Assembly (NCBI GenBank): GCA_903835685.1 | Contig: CAILNX010000029.1 | Span: 62,001 to 126,000 of the forward strand | From: an uncultured delta proteobacterium | GTDB lineage: Bacteria > Desulfobacterota > Desulfovibrionia > Desulfovibrionales > Desulfovibrionaceae | DNA: 64,000 nucleotides | Direction: 5' to 3' | Shown: in pieces, positions 26,533-35,113 of the stretch | How positions within the stretch are numbered: position 1 is the first letter of the stretch | Layout: each line of letters begins with the position of its first letter | The notes under the pieces: generated by a model | The model's input: the letters and a program-made list of their open reading frames with translations, nothing else | The model's database searches: none | What the model was told of the DNA's origin: nothing | Position numbers and translations under genes: made by a program

Positions 26533-27693
26533 CTAGAACATATCCTTCTCCGACTCGGAGATGGTCTTCTCGATGGCCGCGTGCAGCTTGTCCGGCAGGC
26601 CCATGATGTCCACGTTCAAAAAACCGCGCACGATGGTGGAGGTGGCCTCGTCCTCGTCCTGGCCCCGAGCCATCAGGTACTCGATCTCCCGGCGGGCGAT
26701 CTTGCCCACGGCCGCCTCGTGGGACAGCTCCACGCCCTCCACCCGGCCGTCCAGCTCGGGAATGGCGTGGATGCGGCCCCCGCCCAGGATGAGGCCCTTG
26801 CACTCCAGGTGCCCCTTGGCTGGTGCGTAATTGGCCTGGATGTGGCCCCGGGCGATGATGGTCCCGCCCGTGGTGATGGTCTTGGAGATGATCTCGCCCC
26901 GGGTGTCCGGCGCGTCCATGATGATGCGGCTGCCCGTGTCCACGTAGGACCCCTTGGGGGCTACCAGCACGGAGTTGAATCTGGCCCTGGCCCCGGGTCC
27001 GGCCAGGGTGATGGTCGGGTAGGACTGGAGATATTTCACCTGCTTGAGCAGGATGTAGTTGTTCTGGAACACGCCCCCGGCCTCGACGATCCCGCCGGTG
27101 CGCGGCACCACGTTCATGTGCTCGCCCCAGTTGTGGATCATGGAGAAGGTCAGCTTGCCACCCTTTTTCACGAAGAATTCCGACACGCCCACGTGCACGG
27201 CCTCGGACTGTTCGTTGGCCACGGCGCAGCCCGTGAGGATGTGCACCTCGGCCCCTTCCTCCACGATGACCACGTTGTGCACACTCTGCCCGGCCTTCTG
27301 CCCCTTGATGAACAGGCAGGACTGCACCGGGGTGGCGATCTTGGCCCCGGCCGCCACCTTGATGAAATATCCGCCCTGAAGGTGTTCGTTGGCCGTGCGG
27401 GTGTACTCGTCCTTGTCCGGGTCCACCAGGGTCCAGAAATGCCCGGGCAGGCCGTCGTACTTGGTCAGGGCGTCCTTGATGTCCAGGATCTCCACGGCCT
27501 CGTGCCGGGAGCGGCAATGCACGTTGCCGTGGTCCATGTGTAAAAAGGACCCGGCCCGGGACCCGGCCTCGTCCACATCCACCCCGGACATGATCAGGCG
27601 CTCCTTGTCCGCGCCGCTGATGGTGGACAGATCATCGATCCGGGCGTGACTGATGCCTTCAAAGGCGAACTGGTTTAGTTCAAAGGGTTTCAT
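26533..27693 (-). CDS. SufB/D-family Fe-S scaffold of a minimal two-gene SUF-type system
   Basis: 386 residues; forms the scaffold on which Fe-S clusters are built with the SufC ATPase. The C-terminal core keeps both residues expected of an active SufB: Cys in GHLECKGLILGG and Glu in the LSHEAAVGKI helix. The central beta-helix repeats are evident from residue ~90. It is shorter than classical SufB (~480) and no SufD, SufS, SufU or SufE is adjacent, so this is a SufB-SufC pair of the minimal SMS type. Length and context are seen; the classification is inferred. It lies 19 bases after sufC. Confidence 0.86.
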   Translation of the reverse strand: MKPFELNQFAFEGISHARIDDLSTISGADKERLIMSGVDVDEAGSRAGSFLHMDHGNVHCRSRHEAVEILDIKDALTKYDGLPGHFWTLVDPDKDEYTRTANEHLQGGYFIKVAAGAKIATPVQSCLFIKGQKAGQSVHNVVIVEEGAEVHILTGCAVANEQSEAVHVGVSEFFVKKGGKLTFSMIHNWGEHMNVVPRTGGIVEAGGVFQNNYILLKQVKYLQSYPTITLAGPGARARFNSVLVAPKGSYVDTGSRIIMDAPDTRGEIISKTITTGGTIIARGHIQANYAPAKGHLECKGLILGGGRIHAIPELDGRVEGVELSHEAAVGKIARREIEYLMARGQDEDEATSTIVRGFLNVDIMGLPDKLHAAIEKTISESEKDMF

Positions 27694-27712
27694 TGGCGTC
27701 TCCGGGAAAAGT

Positions 27713-28471
27713 TCAGTTCAGGCAGCGCACGCATTCCTGGTAGCCGTACTTGCGGATGTGCTCCAGGATGTCCCGGGGCCGGGCCTCGCAGCACAGATGC
27801 CCGTTGTAAAGCACCTGGCCCCGGTCGGCGTTGACGTAGTCCAGGATGTAGCCCGTGTGGGTGATGATCAGCCCGCTGGTGAGCTTGCGGCTCTTGGCCT
27901 GCTTGAGGCTCAACCCCGGCTCGGGCTGGGCCCCGCCGCCCAGGAGCTCCCGCACGGTGCTGCCGATGAGCTGCATGTTCTCCAGGTCCACGCCCGACTC
28001 CGGCTCGTCGAAGAGCAGGAGGCGCGGGTCCTGGGCCATGAGCTGGAGGATTTCCGAGCGCTTGATCTCGCCCCCGGAGAACCCGGCGTTGATGTCCCGC
28101 TCCAGGAAGTCCTCGAAATTCACCTTGCGGGCCAGCTCCTCGGGGTCCACTACCCGGTCCCGGGCGCAGAGCCGGACCATGTGCTTGGTCTTCAGGCCAT
28201 GGATGGTGGGCGGGCGCTGGAAGGACATGCCGATGCCCAGGCGGGCCCGCTCGTAGGACGGGGCGCGGGTGATGTCCTGGCCCCGGAACATGATCCGACC
28301 GCCGGTGATCTCATAGCCGCCGAAACCCATGAGGGTGAGCAGAAGGGTGGTCTTGCCCGACCCGTTGGGGCCGAACAGGATGAAGGTCTCCCCTTCTTTT
28401 ATGTGCAGGTCCAGGCCCTTGAGCACTTCCCTGTCGCCGATGTTGACTTTCAGTCCTTCGATCTTGAGCAT
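27713..28471 (-). CDS. sufC: SufC-type ABC ATPase
   Basis: 252 residues. Walker A GPNGSGKTT, FQRPPTIHG around the Q loop, signature FSGGEIKRSEI, Walker B LLLFDEPESGVD and ITHTGYIL with the switch His are SufC hallmarks. ATP hydrolysis in SufC remodels the SufB scaffold. The frame extends upstream but ATG 28471 gives the standard MLKIEGL start. A Gly/Gln-rich insertion (GGGAQPEPGLSLKQAKSRKL) before the switch region is unusual. First gene of the sufCB operon, divergent from the Smr gene. Confidence 0.92.
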   Translation of the reverse strand: MLKIEGLKVNIGDREVLKGLDLHIKEGETFILFGPNGSGKTTLLLTLMGFGGYEITGGRIMFRGQDITRAPSYERARLGIGMSFQRPPTIHGLKTKHMVRLCARDRVVDPEELARKVNFEDFLERDINAGFSGGEIKRSEILQLMAQDPRLLLFDEPESGVDLENMQLIGSTVRELLGGGAQPEPGLSLKQAKSRKLTSGLIITHTGYILDYVNADRGQVLYNGHLCCEARPRDILEHIRKYGYQECVRCLN

Positions 28472-28695
28472 GCGGTCCCTCGTGGTGCGGCCCTGATTTT
28501 CCCGGGCGGGGGCAGGCCTTGTGTCTGGGGCAGGAGCATTAACGCGGATGTCCGGTGAAGTCCAGATCAGCCCGGAGCCCGGGCCGCCACCTGTGCCAAA
28601 TAAGTCCCGGGCCGGGACTGTCAATTTCGCGGGCTTTGAGTTCCCCGGGAATTGGGGTAGAAATCCAGGGCCGACGCTTCGGCCCGAGGGGCGAC

Positions 28696-29433
28696 ATGTC
28701 CAAGAAAAGCCTGAAATCCCTGACCGACTTAAAAGCCCTGTTCCCGGCCGAGAGCTCCACCGTGGCCGCCCAGGCCAGAAAGCTGCGCAAGGGGCTTTCC
28801 TCCCCGGCCCCGGCCAAGACCCCGGCCCCGGTCCCCGAGCCCGAGGAGGCCGAGGAGGACCTGTTCTCCCAGGCCATGAGCGGGGTAGCCCCCCTGTCCG
28901 TCCCGGGTCCCGAGCGGGTTCCCGGCCCGCCCCCGGTCCAGGCCTCCTTTGTTCCGGACCAGGAATGGGAAAAGACCATGGGCAAGTTCGCGGCCGGGGA
29001 CCTGGACTTCGAACTGGAGTTCACGGACGAATACATGTGCGGAAGCGTGCGCGGCCTGGACTCCAAGATATTCCAGCAACTGAAAAGCGGGAAGTTCAGC
29101 CGGGAAGCCCATGTGGACCTGCACGGCCAGAACTCCCTGCAGGCCCACGAGAACACCCAGTTCTTCCTGCGCGAGGCCTTTTTGCAGGGCATGCGCTGCG
29201 TGCTCATCATCTGCGGCCGGGGTAAGAACTCCCCGGGCGGGCTGTCCGTGCTCAAGCGCGAGCTGCAAGGCTGGCTGACCCGGGAGCCCCTGCGCCGGGT
29301 GGTCCTGGCATTCTGTTCGGCCCGGGCGACCGACGGCGGGGCCGGAGCCCTGTACGTGCTCCTGCGAAGCATGAAGAAGAGCAAGGGGAAAGTGCGTTTC
29401 GAGACCACCCAGAACTGGGAGGGGGAGCGGTAA
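28696..29433 (+). CDS. Smr-domain protein
   Basis: 245 residues. The C-terminal ~95 residues form a Smr domain: VDLHGQNSLQAHENTQFFL, VLIICGRGKNSPGG, LKRELQGWL and the ending DGGAGALYVLLR. Stand-alone Smr domains act as nucleases or collided-ribosome factors in known cases. The first ~100 residues are charged and Pro/Ala-rich and look disordered. ATG 28696 chosen to avoid an improbable upstream extension. Monocistronic appearance; divergent from sufCB. Confidence 0.88.
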   Translation: MSKKSLKSLTDLKALFPAESSTVAAQARKLRKGLSSPAPAKTPAPVPEPEEAEEDLFSQAMSGVAPLSVPGPERVPGPPPVQASFVPDQEWEKTMGKFAAGDLDFELEFTDEYMCGSVRGLDSKIFQQLKSGKFSREAHVDLHGQNSLQAHENTQFFLREAFLQGMRCVLIICGRGKNSPGGLSVLKRELQGWLTREPLRRVVLAFCSARATDGGAGALYVLLRSMKKSKGKVRFETTQNWEGER

Positions 29434-29620
29434 GGTCGAGCGCCCGGCTTGCCATGCCCCTGAAAGATGTTATTCATTTCTCGAGGGTCTGACCTGTTTC
29501 GGGCTCGGGCCAGGGCCTGGGATCTGGTCCGGGTTGCCCTTCCCCGACCATGGGCGTATGAAATCCCCAAGAGCCGGGTTCGGCCCAAACCACGAGATTT
29601 CTTCCGGCAAGGAGCGACAT

Positions 29621-30475
29621 ATGTGGGATTACACGGATAAGGTCCGGGAACATTTTCTGGAGCCGCGCAACGTGGGCAGCATCGAGAACGCCGACGGCGT
29701 GGGCGAGGTGGGCTCCATAGCCTGCGGGGACGCCTTGAAGCTCTTCCTCAAGGTGGATGAGAACGAGCGCATCGTGGAGGTCAAGTTTCAGACCTTCGGG
29801 TGCGCCAGCGCCATTGCCTCCAGTTCGGCCCTGACCGAGATGGTCAAGGGCAAGACCCTGGACGAGGCCCTGACCATCAGCAACCAGGACATCGCCGACT
29901 ATCTGGGCGGCCTGCCCAAGGAGAAGATGCACTGCTCGGTCATGGGCCGCGAGGCCCTGGAGGCCGCAGTGCGCAACCTGCGCGGAGAGGCGGCCCCGGA
30001 GGTCGAGGGCGAGATCGTGTGCGAGTGCTTCGGGGTCACGGACGTGCAAATCCGCCGGGCCATTGCCGAGAACCACCTGACCACCGTGGACGACGTCACG
30101 GCCTTTACCAAGGCTGGCGGCGGCTGCGCCAAGTGCCATGAGCGCATTCAGGAGATTCTGACCGAGGCCACCGGAACCCCGGCCCCGGCTTCGGCGTCGT
30201 CACCGGCTCCGGCGCCTAAGCCCGAGGAAAAGCCCCGGATGACCAACATGCAGCGCATCCAGCTCATCGAGAAGGTCATCGAGGAGGACGTGCGGCCCAT
30301 GCTCATGGCTGACGGCGGGAACATCGAGCTGGTGGACGTGGACCGGACCACGGTCTTCGTCAAGCTCCAGGGCCGGTGCACCTCCTGCCCGTCCTCGGGC
30401 ATCACCCTGCGCACCGGGGTCGAGGCCGTGCTGCGCGAAAAGGTCGATCCGGCCATCCAGGTCAAGGAGGGTTAG
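29621..30475 (+). CDS. nifU: NifU-type modular Fe-S scaffold
   Basis: 284 residues with three modules. The IscU-like part (1-125) has the three scaffold cysteines in ACGDALK, GCASAIA and MHCSVMG. A central [2Fe-2S] ferredoxin-like part has VCECFGV and GCAKCHERI. After an Ala/Pro linker, the Nfu-like domain ends with RCTSCPSSG. NifU receives sulfur from NifS and builds clusters; with no nif genes visible, general cellular Fe-S assembly is likely. AAGGAG precedes ATG 29621. The stop abuts nifS. Confidence 0.95.
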   Translation: MWDYTDKVREHFLEPRNVGSIENADGVGEVGSIACGDALKLFLKVDENERIVEVKFQTFGCASAIASSSALTEMVKGKTLDEALTISNQDIADYLGGLPKEKMHCSVMGREALEAAVRNLRGEAAPEVEGEIVCECFGVTDVQIRRAIAENHLTTVDDVTAFTKAGGGCAKCHERIQEILTEATGTPAPASASSPAPAPKPEEKPRMTNMQRIQLIEKVIEEDVRPMLMADGGNIELVDVDRTTVFVKLQGRCTSCPSSGITLRTGVEAVLREKVDPAIQVKEG

Positions 30476-31672
30476 ATGAAGCCCATCTATCTGGACAACA
30501 ACGCCACCACCCAGGTGGACCCCCTGGTCCTTGAGGAGATGCTCCCCTATTTCAGCGAGTTGTACGCCAACCCGTCCAGCATGCACACCTTCGGCGGCCA
30601 GGTGGGCGGCAAGCTGCGCCAGGCCCGCTCCCGGGTGGCCGCGCTGCTCGGTTGCGCTCCGGATGAGGTGGTCTTCACCGCCTGCGGCACCGAGAGCGAC
30701 AACACGGCCATCCGTTCGGCCTTGACGGTGCGGCCCGACCGACGGCGCATCGTGACCACCAAGGTGGAGCACCCGGCCATCCTCGGCCTGGTCGAGCACC
30801 TGAAGAAGACCGAGGGCTATGATGTGGTCCTTTTGCCCGTGGACGGAGAGGGCAACCTGGACCTTGCGGCCTACAAGGCCGCGCTCACCCCGGACACGGC
30901 CATCGTGTCGGTCATGTGGGCCAACAACGAGACCGGGGTGGTCTTCCCCATCCCGGAGCTTTCGGCCATCGCCCGGGAGCGGGGCATCCTCTTCCACACC
31001 GACGCGGTCCAGGCCGTGGGCAAGATTCCCATGAAGCTTTCCGAGACGGCCGTGGACATGCTCTCGCTCTCCGGCCACAAGCTGCACGCCTCCAAGGGCG
31101 TGGGCGCGCTCTACGTGCGCAAGGGCACCCCGTTCGCGCCCCTGCTCATCGGCGGGCACCAGGAGCGGGGCATGCGCTCGGGCACGGAGAACACCCCGGG
31201 GCTCATCGGCCTGGGCAAGGCTTGCGAACTGGCCCAGACGCACATGGCCGAGGAGAACAGCCGGGTGCGCGCTCTGCGCGACCGTCTGGAGCAGGGTCTT
31301 CTGGCCGCTGTGCCCAATTCCAAGCTCAACGGGGCCAAGGAGCCGCGTCTGCCCAACACCAGCAACATCTCCTTCAAGTTCGTGGAGGGCGAGGCCATCC
31401 TCCTGCGCCTGGACCAACTGGGCATCTGCGCCAGCTCGGGCTCGGCCTGCTCCTCCGGGAGCCTGGAGCCTTCCCACGTGCTGCGGGCCATGGGCGTGCC
31501 CTTCACCTTTGCCCACGGCTCCATCCGGTTCTCCTTGAGCCGCACCACCACGGACGCGGAGATCGACCTGGTCCTGACCGAACTGCCCAAGATCATCGAC
31601 ACGCTGCGGAAGATTTCGCCCTTCAACGAGCAGAACGCCATGGAAGAGGAGAAGCCCGCCTGCGGGTGTTAG
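30476..31672 (+). CDS. nifS: Cysteine desulfurase NifS
   Basis: 398 residues, PLP-dependent. It removes sulfur from cysteine and passes it to NifU. HKLHASKGVGALY carries the expected PLP Lys, and SSGSACSSGS holds the catalytic Cys. The N terminus IYLDNNATTQVDP and TACGTESDN are typical. The ATG follows the nifU stop directly, so the genes are coupled. The C terminus ends Cys-Gly-Cys, sometimes seen in NifS/IscS proteins. Confidence 0.95.
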   Translation: MKPIYLDNNATTQVDPLVLEEMLPYFSELYANPSSMHTFGGQVGGKLRQARSRVAALLGCAPDEVVFTACGTESDNTAIRSALTVRPDRRRIVTTKVEHPAILGLVEHLKKTEGYDVVLLPVDGEGNLDLAAYKAALTPDTAIVSVMWANNETGVVFPIPELSAIARERGILFHTDAVQAVGKIPMKLSETAVDMLSLSGHKLHASKGVGALYVRKGTPFAPLLIGGHQERGMRSGTENTPGLIGLGKACELAQTHMAEENSRVRALRDRLEQGLLAAVPNSKLNGAKEPRLPNTSNISFKFVEGEAILLRLDQLGICASSGSACSSGSLEPSHVLRAMGVPFTFAHGSIRFSLSRTTTDAEIDLVLTELPKIIDTLRKISPFNEQNAMEEEKPACGC

Positions 31673-31761
31673 GAGCGTGCCCGGATCGACCAAAAAGAAC
31701 GAGAAATATATAATAAATTCTTACTTTTGAGTCTTGTTCTTGCCTGTGCCAGCGATTCAAC

Positions 31762-31777
31762 CAGGGGCGCGCCCCTG
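31762..31777. promoter_or_regulatory. Palindrome/hairpin just upstream of cysK
   Basis: CAGGGGCGCGCCCCTG is a perfect 16-base palindrome. It ends 12 bases before the cysK ATG and adjoins its GGAGG. In RNA it can fold into a six-pair stem with a CGCG loop, which could affect translation. An AT-rich segment with TATAAT lies ~55 bases upstream. Confidence 0.4.
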
Positions 31778-31789
31778 ACGGAGGCGACC

Positions 31790-32719
31790 ATGAATATTGC
31801 GTCCAACATGCTCGACCTGGTGGGCCGGACCCCCATGGTCTTTTTGAACCGCCTGACCGCCGGGCTCACCTCCCGGGTGGCGGCCAAGCTCGAATTCAAC
31901 AATCCCTGCTCCTCGGTCAAGGACCGCATCGCCAAGAGCATGATCGAGGCCGCCCTGGCCTCCGGGCAGATCGCCCCGGGTGGCCTGGTGGTGGAGCCGA
32001 CCAGTGGCAATACCGGGGTGGGCCTGGCCTTTGCCTGCGCGGTCAAGGGCTTAAGGCTCCTGCTGACCATGCCCGAGAGCATGAGCCTGGAGCGCCGCAA
32101 GATTTTGAAGGGCTTCGGGGCCGAACTGGTGCTCACGCCCGCGGCCGAGGGCATGACCGGGGCCATCCGCAAGGCCGCCGAGATCGTGGCCGCCACCCCT
32201 GGGGCCTACATGCCCATGCAGTTCGACAACCCGGCCAACCCGGAAATCCATCGCCGGACCACGGCCGAGGAGATCTGGGCCGACACCGACGGGGCGGTGG
32301 ACGTGTTCGTGTCCGGAGTGGGCACGGGCGGGACCATCACCGGCGTGGGCGAGGTGCTCAAGGCCCGCAGGCCCGGGGTGCGCATCGTGGCCGTGGAGCC
32401 CACGGCCTCCCCGGTGCTCTCCGGGGGCAAGGCCGGTCCGCACAAGATTCAGGGCATCGGCGCGGGATTCGTGCCCAAGGTGCTGAACACCGGGGTCATG
32501 GACGAGATCATCCAGGTGTCCAATGAGGACGCCTTTGCCACGGCCAAGCGGCTCATCCAGGAAGAGGGGATATTCTGCGGCATCTCTTCCGGGGCCAACG
32601 CCTTTGCCGCCCTGCAGGTGGCGGCCCGGCCCGAGAACGCGGGCAAGCTGGTGGTCTTCGTGGTCTGCGACACGGCCGAGCGGTACTTGAGCACGGCGCT
32701 GTTCCCTGAAGAAGTATGA
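31790..32719 (+). CDS. cysK: Cysteine synthase CysK
   Basis: 309 residues; makes cysteine from O-acetylserine and sulfide. [16 protein letters not shown] carries the PLP Lys, [13 protein letters not shown] binds the substrate carboxylate, and [11 protein letters not shown] and CGISSGANA grip the PLP phosphate and ring. It follows nifUS by 117 bases and feeds cysteine to NifS. ATG 31790 is chosen because GGAGG lies upstream and the N terminus fits the family. Confidence 0.93.
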   Translation: MNIASNMLDLVGRTPMVFLNRLTAGLTSRVAAKLEFNNPCSSVKDRIAKSMIEAALASGQIAPGGLVVEPTSGNTGVGLAFACAVKGLRLLLTMPESMSLERRKILKGFGAELVLTPAAEGMTGAIRKAAEIVAATPGAYMPMQFDNPANPEIHRRTTAEEIWADTDGAVDVFVSGVGTGGTITGVGEVLKARRPGVRIVAVEPTASPVLSGGKAGPHKIQGIGAGFVPKVLNTGVMDEIIQVSNEDAFATAKRLIQEEGIFCGISSGANAFAALQVAARPENAGKLVVFVVCDTAERYLSTALFPEEV

Positions 32720-32740
32720 TTTCTTGAGATTTCAGTTGAT

Positions 32741-32762
32741 TCCGTTGGTGGAGATCAACGGA
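32741..32762. terminator. Weak hairpin after cysK
   Basis: TCCGTTG (32741-32747) and CAACGGA (32756-32762) form a seven-pair stem with an eight-base loop. There is no T run right after it, so terminator function is doubtful. Confidence 0.35.
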
Positions 32763-32789
32763 TAACTAAAACAACTGCTTTTTGACATG

Positions 32790-33035
32790 TCAATCTAATG
32801 TTTTTGAGTAGAGTTTGATGGATAGGATATCTATGTGGCTGTCATCTAAATCTAATGACTCTGGATATTTGAAAAAATAATCTTTATCACTGTTCCACAA
32901 TTCAAGTAAGTTTTTTTCTGCTTCCTCTTCGTTTGTGCCTTCCATGTGCATGGTATTTGTTTCTACATGGTCAGCAGGCCCATCTCCATCGTTATCGTGG
33001 GCAGTTACGGTGTAGTGTATTAGATATCTTTTCAT
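32790..33035 (-). CDS. Small acidic AT-rich orphan protein
   Basis: 81 residues, MKRYLIHYTVTAHDND at the start, then a very acidic middle (Asp/Glu-rich, NEEEAEKNLLELW) and a closing IDILSIKLYSKTLD. Its base composition and codons (many A/T-ending) differ sharply from every neighbour, and the flanks from ~32710 to 33060 are AT-rich too, so recent transfer is likely. No signal or membrane segment. It has no strong ribosome-binding site and I recognise no family. The palindrome TTGACATGTCAA (32782-32793) covers its stop. Confidence 0.6.
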   Translation of the reverse strand: MKRYLIHYTVTAHDNDGDGPADHVETNTMHMEGTNEEEAEKNLLELWNSDKDYFFKYPESLDLDDSHIDILSIKLYSKTLD

Positions 33036-33089
33036 TTTACGCCGGTCTTTGTTGCCTGTCGGTAGTTGTCTTCTCCCGTTTGGGGGCTA

Positions 33090-34076
33090 TTACCCCACCA
33101 ACCGTGCCAGAATCCTCGTCAGGACCGGGTCGTAGCCGTCGTCAGCGGCCAGGATTTCGGCGGCCTTTTGCTGGGGCAGGGCCTTGGCGTGGGGGCGCTT
33201 GGTGACCATGGCGCAATAGGAGTCGGCCACGGCGCAGATCCGGCCCGCCGGGCTGATCTTGTCCCCGCGCAGGGCCAGGGGATAGCCCTTGCCGTTGTAC
33301 CGCTCGTGATGCTCCTTCACGCACAAATCCACCTCGGGCGGAATCTCCACATGCTGCTGGCGCAGCCGGTCCAGAATCTTCACCCCGATTGCCGTGTGGT
33401 TCTTGATGCTGGCCTTCTCGGCATTGAGCAGGGGGCCTTCCTTGCCCAGCTTGGTCACGATGACGTTGATCATGCCGATGTCGTGCAGCAAAAGCCCCAG
33501 GGCCAGCCGGGCCATGGCCTCCGGGTCCAGGTGGACGTGTTCGAGCACGGTGTGGATGGCCAGGCCCGTGAGGCAGGTCCCGGCGGATTGCAGGGCCAGG
33601 GTGTGTTCGGTGCCCGGGGTGCGGGGAAAGGGCAGGGCGCGTTTGGGCGAGGCCCAGACGTATTCGCACAGGATGGCCACGTCCTTGACCAACTGGGAGT
33701 AGGGCTGGCCCAGGGGCTGGGAGATGAATTCATCCAGGTTCACGGCCAGGGCGTGGGAGAAAATCCCGGCCACCTCCTCGGCGTTCAGGAGTTCCTCCGT
33801 GGCCAGGACCCCCAGATCCTTGCTCAGGCTTTCGGCAAAGGCCCGGTATTCCGTGCGGTTCAGGAACAGGTTGCCCTCGGCGCAGAGTTCCTCCAGCCGG
33901 GGGATGAGGACCTTGGGAACGCGCTGGCCCGCCGGGTGCAGGAGCTTGACCGACCCGATTCTGGTGTCGAAGAAATGATAGGCGACCGGCGGCTTGGTCT
34001 GGGACAGACACTTGAAGATATTGGCGCTGATCTGGAGGTACTGGTCCTGAGCGGGGGTGTGTTCGAGGTCGGGCAT
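33090..34076 (-). CDS. HD-GYP c-di-GMP phosphodiesterase-like protein
   Basis: 328 residues. The C-terminal domain has HDIG (198-201) and HHERYNGKGYP (256-266), the HD-GYP signature for c-di-GMP hydrolysis to pGpG/GMP at a di- or tri-iron centre. The N-terminal ~160 residues are an unnamed regulatory region common in HD-GYP proteins lacking a receiver. Located five bases after the PilZ gene, so a receptor and a phosphodiesterase are co-expressed. Confidence 0.9.
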   Translation of the reverse strand: MPDLEHTPAQDQYLQISANIFKCLSQTKPPVAYHFFDTRIGSVKLLHPAGQRVPKVLIPRLEELCAEGNLFLNRTEYRAFAESLSKDLGVLATEELLNAEEVAGIFSHALAVNLDEFISQPLGQPYSQLVKDVAILCEYVWASPKRALPFPRTPGTEHTLALQSAGTCLTGLAIHTVLEHVHLDPEAMARLALGLLLHDIGMINVIVTKLGKEGPLLNAEKASIKNHTAIGVKILDRLRQQHVEIPPEVDLCVKEHHERYNGKGYPLALRGDKISPAGRICAVADSYCAMVTKRPHAKALPQQKAAEILAADDGYDPVLTRILARLVG

Positions 34077-34081
34077 GGTGG

Positions 34082-34702
34082 TCAGGGATGGGCTTCCTGC
34101 AAGGCGTCCTTGATGTCTTCGAGATAGTCGTGGAGCATGGCCCGGACCTGGTCCGTGGTCTCGTGCCCGTCGCTGAAAAGGACCCCGATGGACATTTTGT
34201 GGTCCTCTGGGGTCAGGTTCACGATTCGGCCGTCCAGCACGTAGCGCACCGAGCGGTCCAGCATGTGGAACTCGATGGAGATGGTTTGGCCCAGGGACAG
34301 GGGCGGGGGCGGGAGGGCGGCCAGGTCGGCCTCGTCGCAGGTCAGGCGGCAGCCTCCCGAGGAGATGTCCATGATCAGGCCCGGGAATTTCTGGTCCTGG
34401 ACCCCGCCCATGGCCGGAAAATAGCAGTTCACCCGCTTGTGCTTGCGCACCAAATGGGTCTCGAATCCAAAGGGATAGGTCAGAAAAAGCAGGTTGGCGG
34501 GCTTGGTGAGTATGGTCAGGATCTCGGCCCGGAAACTGATGATGGCCCCCTGTTGCAGGAACCGGGAGACCACTTTGTTGCCTTCGCGCAGCTTTCCCTT
34601 GATCCCGGGCACCGGGGGCACCTTGAGGATGAAATAGTTGTCCTTCTCGAACCCCACCAGGGCCGTGGAGATTTTGTCGATGGACCCGGGGAATTCAATC
34701 AC
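34082..34702 (-). CDS. PilZ-domain c-di-GMP receptor
   Basis: 206 residues. An N-terminal YcgR-like beta domain (1-95) is followed by PilZ, where RKHKRVNC and DISSGG are the two c-di-GMP-binding motifs. It likely alters motility or surface behaviour when c-di-GMP binds. Start is GTG 34702 with GAGGAA ten bases upstream. It precedes the HD-GYP gene in one operon. Confidence 0.88.
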   Translation of the reverse strand: MIEFPGSIDKISTALVGFEKDNYFILKVPPVPGIKGKLREGNKVVSRFLQQGAIISFRAEILTILTKPANLLFLTYPFGFETHLVRKHKRVNCYFPAMGGVQDQKFPGLIMDISSGGCRLTCDEADLAALPPPPLSLGQTISIEFHMLDRSVRYVLDGRIVNLTPEDHKMSIGVLFSDGHETTDQVRAMLHDYLEDIKDALQEAHP

Positions 34703-34710
34703 TGCGGGTT

Positions 34711-34815
34711 GATTCCTCGAAGCTCGCTTCGTTTACTCTTGGTTTGAGGAGTCTGTTCTGGGCCTTATGCCTTTGATGCTCCGCAGCTTGCTGCGGGGTA
34801 GTTCACTGAGAAATT
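34711..34815. repeat. REP-like palindromes upstream of the PilZ gene
   Basis: Two hairpins: CGAAGCTCGCTTCG (34718-34731) and CCGCAGCTTGCTGCGG (34781-34796), the second followed by GGTAGTTCACTGAG. Such short GC palindromes with a GGTAGTTCA-like tail resemble repeats I associate with REP-associated transposases in deltaproteobacteria. No transposase is in the window. The 34703-35113 gap otherwise holds only the operator candidate below. Confidence 0.45.
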
Positions 34816-34907
34816 TGGTCCCGACCTCTATGTTCATGTCCCCGTGCCCGTCCGGTTTGATGTGTGGCCGGGCCAGCCTGCCCGGGTGCGCCTCATTTAC
34901 GTGAAAC

Positions 34908-34917
34908 TTGTATACAA
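34908..34917. promoter_or_regulatory. TTGTATACAA palindrome upstream of cysE
   Basis: A ten-base perfect palindrome of the kind bound by GntR-family regulators, ~200 bases before the cysE ATG in an AT-rich patch. Function is a guess. Confidence 0.3.
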
Positions 34918-35113
34918 TCCAATGGCAAACTGTCAATTGCTCCAGCGCCCGCCCCAGGCCGGGCGGCCAGGCCGTGCGCATTGACTTTTGTTGCCCCAGG
35001 GGCCATGCCGGGCTTGGGTCCAGGCCGCAAACAGCGGCTTAAGTCCTGGCTCATGTCAAGAGTGCAAACAATTGCCTGTCGGCCCCTTTGGGCCAGACCG
35101 GCCGGGAGTCCGT

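Noticed and set aside
34733-34981. 82-residue minus-strand frame
   Set aside because: Built largely from the REP-like palindromes (giving RSKLRSIKGI) and lacks a ribosome site or known fold.
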